From positions 1 to 52,415 of the IMG/VR virus record IMGVR_UViG_3300018917_000004: 52,415 nt of DNA; one strand, given 5' to 3'. The translations under genes were made by a program, and so were the position numbers. The notes below the pieces were generated by a model. It had not been told where the DNA came from, ran no database searches, and was given only the letters and a program-made list of their open reading frames with translations. Source of the DNA: a virus. Positions 1 through 7,853 of this stretch are shown piece after piece (positions within the stretch are counted from its first letter, which is position 1; each line of letters starts with the position of its first letter).

Positions 1-1056
1 GTTAGCCGATAGCAACGCATCAGTTGAGATATCGTTAGTCACGAAGAACATGGTGGTTGACGCTTTCACCTCTACTGCCGGTTGCCCTTTTTCCTCAACG
101 ACTAGTTTGTCATTACTAGCCAGTGTCAGAAAGCGCACCGCGTTACCACCTTTACTACCTCCCATAATGCTCTGAAGTGCCATCTTGTCCATATCAGACA
201 GGTATGACATATTACTCGACGCCACGGCCCCCCAACCAAACTTGGTGTTAAGGTCAGGGTTAATACTTCTCACCGCGTAGCCTAGCATTGACATCGCGTT
301 ATCTACCATGGCCAGTAAGAACGACTTACCGTTACGCCGGTCACCGAATAGCACAGCAAAATGTCGTGACTCAGGAGACCACCGGGGGCACTCGACGACA
401 CCACCCCATCTTGACGCCAACGCGGCCCTACCTAGCACCAGCATGAACGCTTCACGCTCAGCACTATCATGAAATGTGGGCAACAGGTCATCAACGGTGA
501 GCTTCCTAACGGCCTCAGGGAAAGTATGAGCCTCAGGTACAAAGCGATAATTACCGCTCTGCGATTTAACAGTAGTCTTGGTGTTATCTTCGATACCTGT
601 TGCCCTAGATAGCATGATGCTGCTAATGCGTGACTTACCGTTAGTCTTAGCCTCACCATTACTCAACTCGCCATACAGTGCGTATACTTTACTACAATAG
701 CTCTTGTTAGCTTTATTGGCTTGTAGTAAGGCCTCAGCGGCCTCTTGGCACTCAGTCATAAAGTACTTACCTGTAGGCGTCCCTGGGTCAATACGGCCCC
801 AATACCAGAACGTAGGGTCAAATTTCAACCCTAGTATATCTGGTTGCACCTTGTAGAACACTTCAAAGTTACCCCAAGCGCCACCGGGCCTTGGTACAAC
901 CTTATACTTCTGACCGCACGCCGCTATGAATATTTGGTCGAGTATGTCACTTTCAGACACCAATGTTAACATTGGCTCATCTTCGGTCAACTCATGCAAA
1001 TCAGGGGCCTCACGTTGCCCTCTATCATCAAATGCCTCTGTTTTATGACGGCCCAT
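1..1056 (-). CDS. SF3/D5-like replicative helicase, N-terminal 352 residues (gene continues at the right end of the window)
   Basis: Reading leftwards from an ATG at 1056 (AAGG 8 nt upstream), an open frame runs off the left edge and continues in frame at 52334, giving a 642-aa protein once the circle is closed. Walker A GDRRNGKS is at residues 238-245, a Walker-B-like YLSDMD follows, and a sensor-like TTMFFVTND lies near residue 340, the order seen in superfamily 3 helicases of poxvirus D5 and phage P4 type. No primase motif is obvious in the first 230 residues. The role inferred is unwinding DNA at the fork beside the Pol-gamma-like polymerase (48677-51346), FEN nuclease (2151-3203) and dNMP kinase. 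Helicase class is well supported; primase activity is not. Confidence 0.8.
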   Translation of the reverse strand, partial: MGRHKTEAFDDRGQREAPDLHELTEDEPMLTLVSESDILDQIFIAACGQKYKVVPRPGGAWGNFEVFYKVQPDILGLKFDPTFWYWGRIDPGTPTGKYFMTECQEAAEALLQANKANKSYCSKVYALYGELSNGEAKTNGKSRISSIMLSRATGIEDNTKTTVKSQSGNYRFVPEAHTFPEAVRKLTVDDLLPTFHDSAEREAFMLVLGRAALASRWGGVVECPRWSPESRHFAVLFGDRRNGKSFLLAMVDNAMSMLGYAVRSINPDLNTKFGWGAVASSNMSYLSDMDKMALQSIMGGSKGGNAVRFLTLASNDKLVVEEKGQPAVEVKASTTMFFVTNDISTDALLSAN

Positions 1057-1102
1057 AAGTTTCACCTTGAGCCTCTCGGCTCCTAATAGCTTTAGTTTCT
1101 CT

Positions 1103-1168
1103 AGTATAGCACAGTACGTCTCTGATGCATCCCACTCTCACCAATTGTGACAGTTATAAAGTGTCACA
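1103..1168 (-). promoter_or_regulatory. Promoter and inverted-repeat operator of the helicase gene
   Basis: On the minus strand an extended -10 (TGC-TATACT, TATACT at 1103-1108) lies 47 nt upstream of the helicase ATG. At 1146-1168 sits a perfect inverted repeat with 7-bp arms TGTGACA/TGTCACA around the 9-bp spacer GTTATAAAG. The same site recurs at 22584-22606, 37497-37519 and 51416-51438, each upstream of an extended -10 promoter. This is the expected look of a dimeric regulator's operator; the protein is unknown. Confidence 0.65.
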
Positions 1169-1192
1169 CTGTTTACAACGTGGCAATAAATA

Positions 1193-1220
1193 ACCCCTGT
1201 GACATTGTTATCACAAGGGT
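1193..1220. terminator. Hairpin terminator carrying the TGTTATCAC motif (copy 1)
   Basis: Arms ACCCCTGTGA and TCACAAGGGT form a stem with one mismatch, with the AT-rich run CAATAAATAA on the left. It lies after the stop of the minus-strand gene 1264-2052, so on that strand the hairpin is followed by TTATTTATTG. The 3' half contains TGTTATCAC. An almost identical sequence is at 48323-48350. Confidence 0.7.
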
Positions 1221-1263
1221 ATAGGTAAACTTATGGTTAATTAGGTGAAATGCACCGAAGGTG

Positions 1264-2052
1264 CTAGTAGCCCATAAGCATATCGGCAGTAACGTTGATA
1301 TCGGGGGCATTGGCAGGCAGTACGGCTACCGAGACACCTTGCTTTTTATTCTTGCAAGTGTAGTGACCGAGGCACTTCAAATACATGCCGCTGAACTCTT
1401 CAGGCTCTAGGCCAAGGTCGCTAATAGCTTTGTTAGCTAGTACGTTACCGTGCCCTTTGACGACTAGGCATAACTTTTCATCACCCATGATGTCCTCAAT
1501 GAAAGCGCTAACAATCGGTAGTTTCTCATTGAGTGGCAGGTCAACTAGTTTAACCTTACCAAATGACATTTTGAAGTAATCGTGTAGTTCAGGAGACTTA
1601 GCTACCAACAGTTGATTTAATTTGCCGGTAGGGTCTCCTTTGTAATCTTTAAGCTTCACTGGTAGCGACACGGTATCGCCATACTGCTCACCGATATCCA
1701 AGGTGACTCGCTTGTCATTCATAACAAAGCGCATCTCTGAGGTAATATTGAGAATTGGTTGATGTTGTTTACCCCAGTTTACACAGGCTTCACCGGCGAA
1801 GTTACTGACATCAGGGCCATACGCTGTAAACTCAGTGACACCTTGGGCATTAGGCTTGAACGATAGGTCATAGGTGTAGCCTGTTTCGTTAAAGTTGATA
1901 CCCATGAGGTCAGCAGCGTTTACCAGCATTTCACGTAAGTCATCGGTAATCAGCGGTGATTCATTATCTAGCTTCAGGTTACGCTTTACTGTAACGGTAG
2001 CTGCCAGGGTAGCCAGTGAATCCTTAAGGCCCATTGTAACTAGTGAACGCAT
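1264..2052 (-). CDS. Unknown 262-aa protein in the replication block
   Basis: I do not recognise this family. The ATG at 2052 has AGGA about 10 nt upstream. The protein is soluble-looking, mixed alpha/beta, with no signal peptide or membrane segment. The N-terminus (MRSLVTMGLKDSLATLAAT) is followed by acidic and beta-rich stretches. It lies between the helicase and the FEN nuclease on the same strand, with its own promoter (2106-2132) and a hairpin terminator (1193-1220), so an accessory replication role such as single-strand binding is possible but is only a guess from position. Confidence 0.7.
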   Translation of the reverse strand: MRSLVTMGLKDSLATLAATVTVKRNLKLDNESPLITDDLREMLVNAADLMGINFNETGYTYDLSFKPNAQGVTEFTAYGPDVSNFAGEACVNWGKQHQPILNITSEMRFVMNDKRVTLDIGEQYGDTVSLPVKLKDYKGDPTGKLNQLLVAKSPELHDYFKMSFGKVKLVDLPLNEKLPIVSAFIEDIMGDEKLCLVVKGHGNVLANKAISDLGLEPEEFSGMYLKCLGHYTCKNKKQGVSVAVLPANAPDINVTADMLMGY

Positions 2053-2105
2053 GTCTTTAATTTCCTTTGAATTAACTCGTGTAACTCTGTTCCTTTCACT
2101 TCTTT

Positions 2106-2132
2106 AATATAACACTGCTTGCACCCTGTTAA
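2106..2132 (-). promoter_or_regulatory. Promoter for the 1264-2052 gene
   Basis: Minus-strand TTAACA (2127-2132), 15-bp spacer, extended -10 TGT-TATATT (2106-2111). The downstream leader AAAGAAGTGAAAGG resembles the leaders at 13160 and 22851. Confidence 0.6.
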
Positions 2133-2150
2133 CCACAATGTTACAAAACT

Positions 2151-3203
2151 TTACACAATGAATTCGTGGGCCTTGAATTCCTTAATGAACGGTAGCGCAC
2201 CAATTGACTTAAGGAAACTTTCAGCAGCACGGCCCTCAGGCAGCTCGATAACGCCTTTAGTACCTTGACAAATAGCGTCAAGTGTGCTAGTAACAGTGAC
2301 GTGATTGTCAGGATTGAACTCAGGGAAAGGTGTGTACAGGTCAATAACGCCTCTAATTAGCTCACCGCACCCTGCTGGTAATTTATCGCTAACGTCGCCA
2401 TACTTCACCTTATGTTCAAAAATAGCCCTGCCATCATCACAGGTATGACCTAAACGCCGGTGTGACCATTCTTGCACCGCTATTGTATTATCGCGTAACC
2501 GGGGCTTATAGCCAAACATGCAAAACCAAGCGCGTAAGTTATTATCAGTTAACCCTAGCCAATCGGTATCAGTCGTAACCATGAGTATTTGAGCCGGGTT
2601 ACCCATGCGCTCATTGGCACGCACTAAGGCCCCTGCGAGGTCGTCAGCTTCGTAGCCCGGTATATCAAGCGTTACTACATCAGTCGCTAGGTGCCCCGTA
2701 TAGTCCTTAATGATATTGAAATTATTAGTGGCATGACTACGACCTGCTTTATAATGTACGACCTTAGCCTTCCGGGCCCTCTTAGCACCTAGTTGACGAC
2801 AGCGGTCAATTTCAGCAGCGATGTCCTTACGTAACAGGTACTCATGACGCCAGTAGCCTAGCAGTTGCCCACTATGCTTTTCCCAACCTCCCTCAGGCTC
2901 TTGGTGCGTGTCAGGGTTAATAGGCCACAGTATCTTATGGTCACATAGCATTACTATGGTGGCATTGGTAGGCTTAATTACCCCTAACCAATCAAGGCTC
3001 ACTAGCCAATCCCAATTAACCTTGGTGAACTGTTTAATTAGTTGAATTTCATACTTACGGTAACCGGCGTCCAGATGGCCATTAGGAAACCTAGCGTCAA
3101 GAATAGACTGAATAGGACTGTTGGACAAGGCCTCTTCAATCATATGCATGGCAACACTTTTATCAATGGCCACCACAGTACGCTTATTCGGGTCAAAAGT
3201 CAT
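2151..3203 (-). CDS. FEN-type 5'-3' exonuclease (phage 5' nuclease)
   Basis: The 350-aa product carries the metal-binding signatures of the PIN/FEN 5'-nuclease superfamily: GYEADDL at residues 183-189, TTDTDWLGL at 211-219 with two aspartates, and the helix-hairpin-helix-type GDVSDKLPAG at 269-278. Candidate N-terminal acidic residues are D14 (VAIDKS) and D88. T5 and T7 members remove RNA primers and flaps at the replication fork, and the position here between the helicase and polymerase genes agrees. The start at 3203 has only a weak ribosome-binding site but follows a good extended -10 at 3233-3238. Function is well supported; exact substrate preference is not. Confidence 0.85.
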   Translation of the reverse strand: MTFDPNKRTVVAIDKSVAMHMIEEALSNSPIQSILDARFPNGHLDAGYRKYEIQLIKQFTKVNWDWLVSLDWLGVIKPTNATIVMLCDHKILWPINPDTHQEPEGGWEKHSGQLLGYWRHEYLLRKDIAAEIDRCRQLGAKRARKAKVVHYKAGRSHATNNFNIIKDYTGHLATDVVTLDIPGYEADDLAGALVRANERMGNPAQILMVTTDTDWLGLTDNNLRAWFCMFGYKPRLRDNTIAVQEWSHRRLGHTCDDGRAIFEHKVKYGDVSDKLPAGCGELIRGVIDLYTPFPEFNPDNHVTVTSTLDAICQGTKGVIELPEGRAAESFLKSIGALPFIKEFKAHEFIV

Positions 3204-3232
3204 AACAGTTATCTCAATTACATCTATTCAAT

Positions 3233-3258
3233 AGTATAGCACAATGCTTCGCATTACT
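3233..3258 (-). promoter_or_regulatory. Extended -10 promoter of the FEN nuclease gene
   Basis: Minus-strand TGC-TATACT (TATACT at 3233-3238). The upstream block AATGCTTCGCATTAC (3243-3257) is repeated almost exactly at 37473-37487, in front of the membrane-protein operon promoter, so these two promoters are related copies. Confidence 0.55.
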
Positions 3259-3331
3259 GCCACTAATATAACCGATATGATATTGTGATAACAATGTAAA
3301 TTTAGGTAATTAGAGCCGTGAGGCTCACAAG

Positions 3332-3610
3332 CTACCTTATGATACGTTTGCCTGTCAGTTCTTCCCATGCGTCGCAGAAACCATAGTTAACCAGGTTGAT
3401 TAAAGGGTCAGTGCCGACCTCGGTTAGATAGGTGTCAGGTGAAGTGGTAAGCGATTTAATAGCTGACTCCATAGCCTCTAATGGCTCTAAGTGCTTTGGT
3501 GCGCCGTATTTCTTATAGAAGTCATAGGCGAGATAGAAACCGTCATTATAAGCGGCAGCTTCAATACTACCTTTTTTATCTAACAGTACTGCTTTATACT
3601 CTGAAGCCAT
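3332..3610 (-). CDS. Small protein of unknown function, 92 aa
   Basis: A compact ORF with a clear GGAG 5 nt before the ATG at 3610. The protein is soluble, with an aromatic-rich central part (GFYLAYDFYKKYG) and no recognisable motif. The stop codon is followed on the minus strand by a GAGCC-UCAC-GGCTC hairpin and then the TGTTATCAC motif (3285-3293). It is the last gene of the left replication block. Confidence 0.65.
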   Translation of the reverse strand: MASEYKAVLLDKKGSIEAAAYNDGFYLAYDFYKKYGAPKHLEPLEAMESAIKSLTTSPDTYLTEVGTDPLINLVNYGFCDAWEELTGKRIIR

Positions 3611-3675
3611 GTGTACTCCGTACCCTTATGATTTAATGAATGTGACAATGTGATAACAAGTTAACTGAAGTTCAT

Positions 3676-3704
3676 AGTGGCGCGATAGCGACACGTGCTA
3701 TAAT
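3676..3704 (+). promoter_or_regulatory. Promoter for the 3732-3935 gene
   Basis: Extended -10 TGC-TATAAT (TATAAT at 3699-3704) on the plus strand, 27 nt before the start codon; the -35 is weak. Confidence 0.55.
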
Positions 3705-3731
3705 ATAGATAGTTAACCTTGAGGTAACTTT

Positions 3732-3935
3732 ATGCACTGGTATTTCCGGCCGTATCGTGGGAAAGAGTTAGACTATCACCACCTAGAGCAAATCATCTTT
3801 TCAGTGACCGTGGGCACCTTTGAACTCTACTTGACGCCGCGTTGTGTCGGTATAGAATGGGGGCCTATCGATTTTGACGATGATGACGAGGTGAACGATG
3901 TGTATGACTTCCCTGTGTGGACTGAGGATAGCTAG
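3732..3935 (+). CDS. Small acidic protein, 67 aa, unknown function
   Basis: GAGG lies 8 nt before the ATG, and a strong extended -10 promoter lies just upstream, so this isolated plus-strand gene looks genuine. The C-terminal half is highly acidic (FDDDDEVNDVYDF) and the N-terminus basic and aromatic (MHWYFRPYRGKE). The acidic character could suit a DNA mimic or inhibitor, but nothing specific supports this. A hairpin terminator follows at 3966-3991. Confidence 0.65.
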   Translation: MHWYFRPYRGKELDYHHLEQIIFSVTVGTFELYLTPRCVGIEWGPIDFDDDDEVNDVYDFPVWTEDS

Positions 3936-3965
3936 CGCTATCGATAACCTAATTTAACCTAAAGC

Positions 3966-3991
3966 ACCCTGTGTCCTTGTGATAACAGGGT
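3966..3991. terminator. Hairpin terminator carrying GTGATAACA (copy 2)
   Basis: Arms ACCCTGT/ACAGGGT with the loop containing TTGTGATAA, followed on the plus strand by TTATTTATTG. It lies between the convergent genes 3732-3935 and 4018-4662 and can serve both strands. Confidence 0.75.
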
Positions 3992-4017
3992 TATTTATTG
4001 TAATGGTAAGCGCTAGC

Positions 4018-4662
4018 TTACCCTAGTGTACCCGTGCCGTCATATTTAAACACAGGCTCACCTAGGGTACTGTAACCCAGTAGGAAACCTTGATACACTA
4101 CTTTACCTGATACTACCGCCGCACTGTAATTCCTGATTGACCTCTGGGCCTCTAGCCACTTAGGGGAGAACCGGGCAACACTCAGAGGCACGCGGACGTA
4201 ATAGCGTAGCTTAGGTGTCCCAAATTTACCCGGTAGCGTAAAGGGTAACCTGAGGTCGGCATCTTGCCATAGTTGATATGGTATGGCCTGTATGTCTAAG
4301 ACGCGCCTAAGGGCCGCTAGGGTGCCTATGTGGTTGAATAGCCAGTAGGACGCCGCTATCATGCCCCGTTTAACATCAGGGTGCCACTGGGTATCCCAAT
4401 ACTCATCAGCTAACCCTACTAACCACGCTAGGAAATCTAGGCTACTATCGGCCGCAGTTTCAACTTGTAGTTCTTTGTAGTACTGTTGCAACAAGGTGCT
4501 AGTGGCGGTTAAGTTTTCATCAGCCCAAATGGTTAGCCAATCGGTAACCTCATTATTCTGATAGCCTTCCGCTGGTAACCGGGCATAAACAGGCCTACCA
4601 ATGGCCCATGCTTCCTTAGCCCCTGTTACCCCTTGGTCAATTAGCATAACCTTATTTACCAC
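4018..4662 (-). CDS. Baseplate wedge protein, phage P2 gpI-like (tail protein I)
   Basis: The 214-aa product matches the P2 tail protein I pattern: an N-terminal extension, then LAWLVGLADEYWDTQWHPD and a helix ending VKRGMIAASYWLFNHIGTLAALRRVL around residues 80-143. In P2-like phages gpI works with baseplate J and gp25/gpW to build the baseplate wedge; here those partners lie 15 kb away at 19497-21107. The start is a GTG at 4662, five codons before an ATG; neither has a strong ribosome-binding site. The C-terminal 60 residues are Gly/Tyr-rich beta sequence. Confidence 0.75.
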   Translation of the reverse strand: MVNKVMLIDQGVTGAKEAWAIGRPVYARLPAEGYQNNEVTDWLTIWADENLTATSTLLQQYYKELQVETAADSSLDFLAWLVGLADEYWDTQWHPDVKRGMIAASYWLFNHIGTLAALRRVLDIQAIPYQLWQDADLRLPFTLPGKFGTPKLRYYVRVPLSVARFSPKWLEAQRSIRNYSAAVVSGKVVYQGFLLGYSTLGEPVFKYDGTGTLG

Positions 4663-4750
4663 TTTGTTTACTATATAGCTATATAGTTAATAATTTGCCT
4701 TACGGTGCCTAAGAAAACTAAATGCACTTTAAGGTACACTCTGCTACCTT

Positions 4751-4845
4751 CGCACACACAGTGGTACCACTTTTTATGATTGAACTACAACCCGCACTGG
4801 CACTAGGTCTTACCGTTTACTACGTATGGTACCATATGGTACCAC
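4751..4845. promoter_or_regulatory. Cluster of GGTACC-centred palindromes (locus 1)
   Basis: AGTGGTACCACT at 4760-4771, preceded by CGCACACAC, then ATGGTACCAT (4826-4835) and ATGGTACCAC (4836-4845). The extended word CACACACAGTGGTACCACTTTT recurs in part at 19333-19356 and 38480-38498. The palindromes look like dimeric-protein sites; their spacing of 76-94 bp is similar at all three loci. Confidence 0.5.
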
Positions 4846-4904
4846 GTATCAAAGTATACCCGGTATACGTAAGGGTAAATGAGGGCATTAAGAGACCGCG
4901 ATAA
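4776..4904 (+). CDS. Possible 42-aa membrane peptide
   Basis: A short frame opens at an ATG right after the AGTGGTACCACTTTTT palindrome. The peptide has one hydrophobic stretch (LALGLTVYYVWY) then a basic, Val/Tyr-rich tail (RIKVYPVYVRV). There is no ribosome-binding site, and the frame extends upstream to 4722. Similar palindromes precede short frames at 19360 and the membrane protein near 38535, the only reason to take it seriously. Confidence 0.25.
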   Translation: MIELQPALALGLTVYYVWYHMVPRIKVYPVYVRVNEGIKRPR

Positions 4905-4952
4905 CACCTGTACTACTTCATAACTATCAAGTAATATAAGGTATAAAAGTGA

Positions 4953-4980
4953 ACCCCTGTATCATTGTGATAACAGGGGT
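4953..4980. terminator. Hairpin terminator carrying GTGATAACA (copy 3)
   Basis: Arms ACCCCTGT/ACAGGGGT, loop ATCATTGTGATA. It lies in the gap left of the minus-strand gene 5059-5232 and downstream of the possible 42-aa frame. Confidence 0.7.
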
Positions 4981-5058
4981 CATTGTGGGTTAGAGGTTAA
5001 TCACGGCCACTGCCGCGACTGTCGTCTTCAGGGTCAATGAATATCATTGTGATAACAA

Positions 5059-5232
5059 CTAACTAAAGTGTGAATAGTACTTGACGTAACAACTGTCACA
5101 ATCACCGTTACCAGGGCAATCTAGACCTAAAGGGCAACTAGAACATACTAGCGTCCTGACAACACCCAACTGACTAACGGTACCCTTAGGGGCCGCGTGT
5201 CGTACTGTTTTCATTGAGGACTTGCGAGACAT
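5059..5232 (-). CDS. Cys-rich small protein, 57 aa (probable zinc-binding knuckle)
   Basis: A short frame between the long RNA unit and the hairpin at 4953. The N-terminus is basic (MSRKSSMKTVRHAAPKG), and residues 30-48 hold CSSC...CPGNGDCDSC, i.e. CxxC-x5-C-x5-C-x2-C, five cysteines of which four could bind Zn or Fe. Size and layout suit a zinc-ribbon-like DNA- or RNA-binding or anti-host protein. It has its own TATAAT (minus strand, near 5265) just past the RNA terminator at 5275-5292, and a weak AGG ribosome-binding site. Confidence 0.6.
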   Translation of the reverse strand: MSRKSSMKTVRHAAPKGTVSQLGVVRTLVCSSCPLGLDCPGNGDCDSCYVKYYSHFS

Positions 5233-5274
5233 AATAGTGACCTAAGAAACAATACTTTTATTATATACTAAAAT

Positions 5275-5292
5275 ACCCCGGTTTCCCAGGGT
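5275..5292 (-). terminator. GNRA-capped terminator at the 3' end of the long RNA unit
   Basis: On the minus strand ACCCTGG-GAAA-CCGGGGT forms a 7-bp stem (one G-U) with a GAAA tetraloop, followed by ATTTTAGTATA. It ends the ~970-nt gene-free stretch that starts at the promoter at 6249-6277. Confidence 0.65.
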
Positions 5293-6188
5293 TCATTAGG
5301 ATATTTAGTTCACTGCGAGGTTATTTGATGCCCTCTAGCCTTCCCTATTGCTTACTAGGCGTGTCAGTGACTCATCGTTGAGTCTAACAGAGACCGTTGG
5401 CTCATGATAGTCGAATATGGGTTCTCAGTTGCCCTACCTGCTCGGTTGTATAGTTTTCACTATTCGCTAGAAGTGGCGTTATTGACCTACGCTCACATTG
5501 AGCCGTTATTATTCACCCTAGCGCATCGTGGCTTTATGGGCCATTACTTCACCTTTTAGACCGTTAGTATCACCATCGCCCTACGTTGCACTACGGGCCT
5601 AAGTTCAAGATATTACTTCGAGTACTTAGAGCCGTTAGGCTCATTGGGGTCATAGCGTTGGCCGGTACTTCTTAAGAGCCGCGTGTTTCCTACGTTCTAT
5701 GATGCATCGCTGCATTGCACGGCTTGCCAAGGACATTTAAGTTATGCAAGTATTCTTATCTGGCATGGTAACCAAATATCAAACCGATTGCTACCAGTAC
5801 CTTAGAGGCCGTGACCACTCTGAGGTATTGATTGCTTCGGTGTGCCTTGTGCCCTTATTGGCATCAGTGCGACTGTTTCACTCTTGGGTAACTGTACTCA
5901 CTAAGGAGTCACGGTCACATGGTAGGTATAATTACTTACGAGTTAGTTAGGTCTCATCAGTGCGCCGGTTGGCTTACGTGTCAACACAACAGAGCCGGTT
6001 ATCACTGAATCTACTGAAAGCCTTAGGGTAATTAAGGCGGTTGGTGTTACTTCGTGTCTATAAGGGGTTATCGGTGAGCCTATTAGCGACCTATGCGAAC
6101 AGCTATCCTATCGTCAAAGCGTGGACTCTAGCAACTCGGTCAAGCTCGTGATGTTCCCTAGGCGACTCTAGGTAACGAGTGGTACTTG

Positions 6189-6227
6189 GTGCGACTGTGG
6201 CCTTCTGAGCTTCGAGTCTTGGTTAAC
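6189..6227 (-). repeat. 39-nt RNA element shared with 16506-16544
   Basis: Plus-strand GTGCGACTGTG, 11 variable bases, then TTCGAGTCTTGGTTAAC. Both copies start 22-28 nt downstream of a strong minus-strand -10. The outer GACT/AGTC can pair, and the variable centre pairs differently in each copy (GCU/GGC here, ACCU/AGGU at 16517), as compensatory change would predict. A degraded third copy is at 5867-5893. Confidence 0.6.
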
Positions 6228-6248
6228 CTTGTTTCCTCTCATGTCACT

Positions 6249-6277
6249 AATATAACGCTATTCGCCCTAGTGTGCAA
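6249..6277 (-). promoter_or_regulatory. Strong sigma70-like promoter of the long RNA unit
   Basis: Minus-strand TTGCAC (6272-6277), 17-bp spacer, TATATT (6249-6254). It points into the gene-free region 5275-6242, not toward a coding sequence. Confidence 0.7.
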
Positions 6278-6464
6278 CCTTTTAACCATCATTGTTAATT
6301 ATGTGTACGCAGGTTAGCTATAAAGCACTTTAATATAATTGTGATAACAAAGCTGCGCTTTAAGACCTAATTTAATTCATGTGATAATGTGATAACAAAA
6401 GTTAACTATATATAAATGAGGATAAAAGAGCCGTAAGGCTCATTGATAGAAACAGAGGTAAGCG

Positions 6465-7853
6465 ATGACCGTTATACAGTGCAAATTATATAGCAGTGGC
6501 AATGTGCCCTTAGTTGGCTATGTCGCCGTGACGCTTTCGGGCCGTGTGGTCAATACAGATACTAACAGCATCTTGGTGCCTCGTACCGATAAGTACCCCT
6601 TGGTAGCCGGTGCCGTCAATATCACCTTAGAGCCAACTGAAGATGACAGAACTACTTATAAATTCGAGATATACCATACGGAACAGGTGACCCCTGAGGC
6701 GACTGAGGACAACCCTACGCCATCGCCTATTACCGTTGAAAGCTTGGTTGACGCATTCTACGCAATGGTGCCTGATTACCTTACGCCTATCAAGTTAACT
6801 CAGCTAGCAAGGCAGACAGGTATCACTAGGGACTCAATGGATACTAGTTTAGTCACCGTGATTAAAAGGTTGATTGCTGACCCTGAGTTCTGGCAGGCCG
6901 CTAATACTAACCTGTTTCGCGTTAAAGGTGTGTATAATACAGCGTTCAGTTATATAAACGGGGACGTGGTTAACTTTGATGGCTCAGCGTGGATATGTGT
7001 GACACCTAACGCCATAACGGGCCAGAGTCCCCTACAATACCCAGGTGGTTGGCGGTTACTAGTAAGTAAAGGGGATACAGGGGCAGGGGTGACCGGCAAT
7101 ACAACTGCGTATGACAAGGATATTTGGGTAGATAATGTGGCACCGGGCCGCGTGGCCGTGAAGAATATTATTGAACAATTAGCCCGGAAGACTGACGTGG
7201 CACTGTTAGCCCCGATAGCCTCAGCTAACCTGGTGACGCCTAATCGCACAACTGACCCTTTGCTAACTGATAGGTCATCACAGATACCTACTACCAACTG
7301 GACACAAGCGCTGCTAGATGTCATGAGGAAGGCCTTGATACCAGTGGGGATGATAGGTGAATTCTTTAGTACAGCGGTGCCTACAGGATGGCTACAGTGT
7401 GATGGTAGGGTACTGGTTAGAGCAAGTTACCCGGCGCTATTCGCAGTACTCAGTACATCAGCTAATACTGGTGGCGAGTTAGCCACAGAGTTTAGGTTGC
7501 CTGATATGCGAGGTAGGGTATTGGTGGGCCTAGATGACATGACAACAGCACGAGGGGCCGCTAGTCGCATTGTACCGACTAATACCCTGGGGGCCTCTGG
7601 GGGCACACAGAAGCATCAATTAACTACCGCTGAGTTACCTAGCCACTCGCATAACCTATTCGGCTCAACTTACTATAACGGTGATTATTATGCCAGTGGC
7701 TCAGTGATAGCCGGTTACAACGCTAACAGAGGCCTTGTCAATAATAACCCTGGTGATACCTCAGCAGCTACAGTAACAACTGGTAGTAACACGGCTCATA
7801 ACATCATGCAACCATACATCAGTATTGTGTTTGCCATTTACACCGGTTTGTAA
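6465..7853 (+). CDS. Tail fibre / receptor-binding protein with tail-collar domain
   Basis: A 462-aa protein with GAGG 7 nt before the ATG. The N-terminal ~110 residues form a beta domain likely to attach to the baseplate. Residues ~150-200 (VYNTAFSYINGDVVNFDGSAW onward) resemble small carbohydrate-binding modules. The C-terminus is a phage tail-collar domain: GMIGEFFSTAVPTGWLQCDGR near 290, FRLPDMRGRVLVG, AELPSHSHN and the closing QPYISIVFAIY. Such proteins sit at fibre tips and contact host surface sugars. It leads the plus-strand fibre cluster 6465-10233 and is preceded by a GAGCC-GUAA-GGCTC hairpin and two GTGATAACA sites. Confidence 0.85.
   Translation: MTVIQCKLYSSGNVPLVGYVAVTLSGRVVNTDTNSILVPRTDKYPLVAGAVNITLEPTEDDRTTYKFEIYHTEQVTPEATEDNPTPSPITVESLVDAFYAMVPDYLTPIKLTQLARQTGITRDSMDTSLVTVIKRLIADPEFWQAANTNLFRVKGVYNTAFSYINGDVVNFDGSAWICVTPNAITGQSPLQYPGGWRLLVSKGDTGAGVTGNTTAYDKDIWVDNVAPGRVAVKNIIEQLARKTDVALLAPIASANLVTPNRTTDPLLTDRSSQIPTTNWTQALLDVMRKALIPVGMIGEFFSTAVPTGWLQCDGRVLVRASYPALFAVLSTSANTGGELATEFRLPDMRGRVLVGLDDMTTARGAASRIVPTNTLGASGGTQKHQLTTAELPSHSHNLFGSTYYNGDYYASGSVIAGYNANRGLVNNNPGDTSAATVTTGSNTAHNIMQPYISIVFAIYTGL

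Larger units (their letters stand above)
5275..6242 (-). ncRNA. Candidate ~970-nt structured non-coding RNA
   Basis: No convincing gene exists on either strand, yet the minus strand has a near-consensus promoter (6249-6277) at one end and a GNRA-capped terminator at the other. The transcript is rich in short hairpins, e.g. GAGCC-UAAC-GGCTC near 5630. It has a recurring GAAGTAAYA-like word (minus strand, near 6045, 5930, 5832, 5610, 5545 and 5510) and a 5' element shared with the small RNA unit at 16506-16544. Phage-borne giant RNAs of this size are known (GOLLD, ROOL), often near tRNAs; none is here, and I cannot assign this to either class. The alternative is a decayed coding region. Confidence 0.55.

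Noticed and set aside
4983-5050. A 16-codon minus-strand frame (MIFIDPEDDSRGSGRD)
   Set aside because: Too short to support, although it begins right after the motif following the Cys-rich gene.
5744-5950. A 68-aa plus-strand ORF in the long RNA region
   Set aside because: No ribosome-binding site, odd composition, and opposite to the strand with promoter and terminator.
6189-6230. A tRNA gene (TTCGAGTC resembles a T-arm)
   Set aside because: No acceptor stem, anticodon arm or CCA context can be built around it, and the same word recurs at 16528 in a different context.
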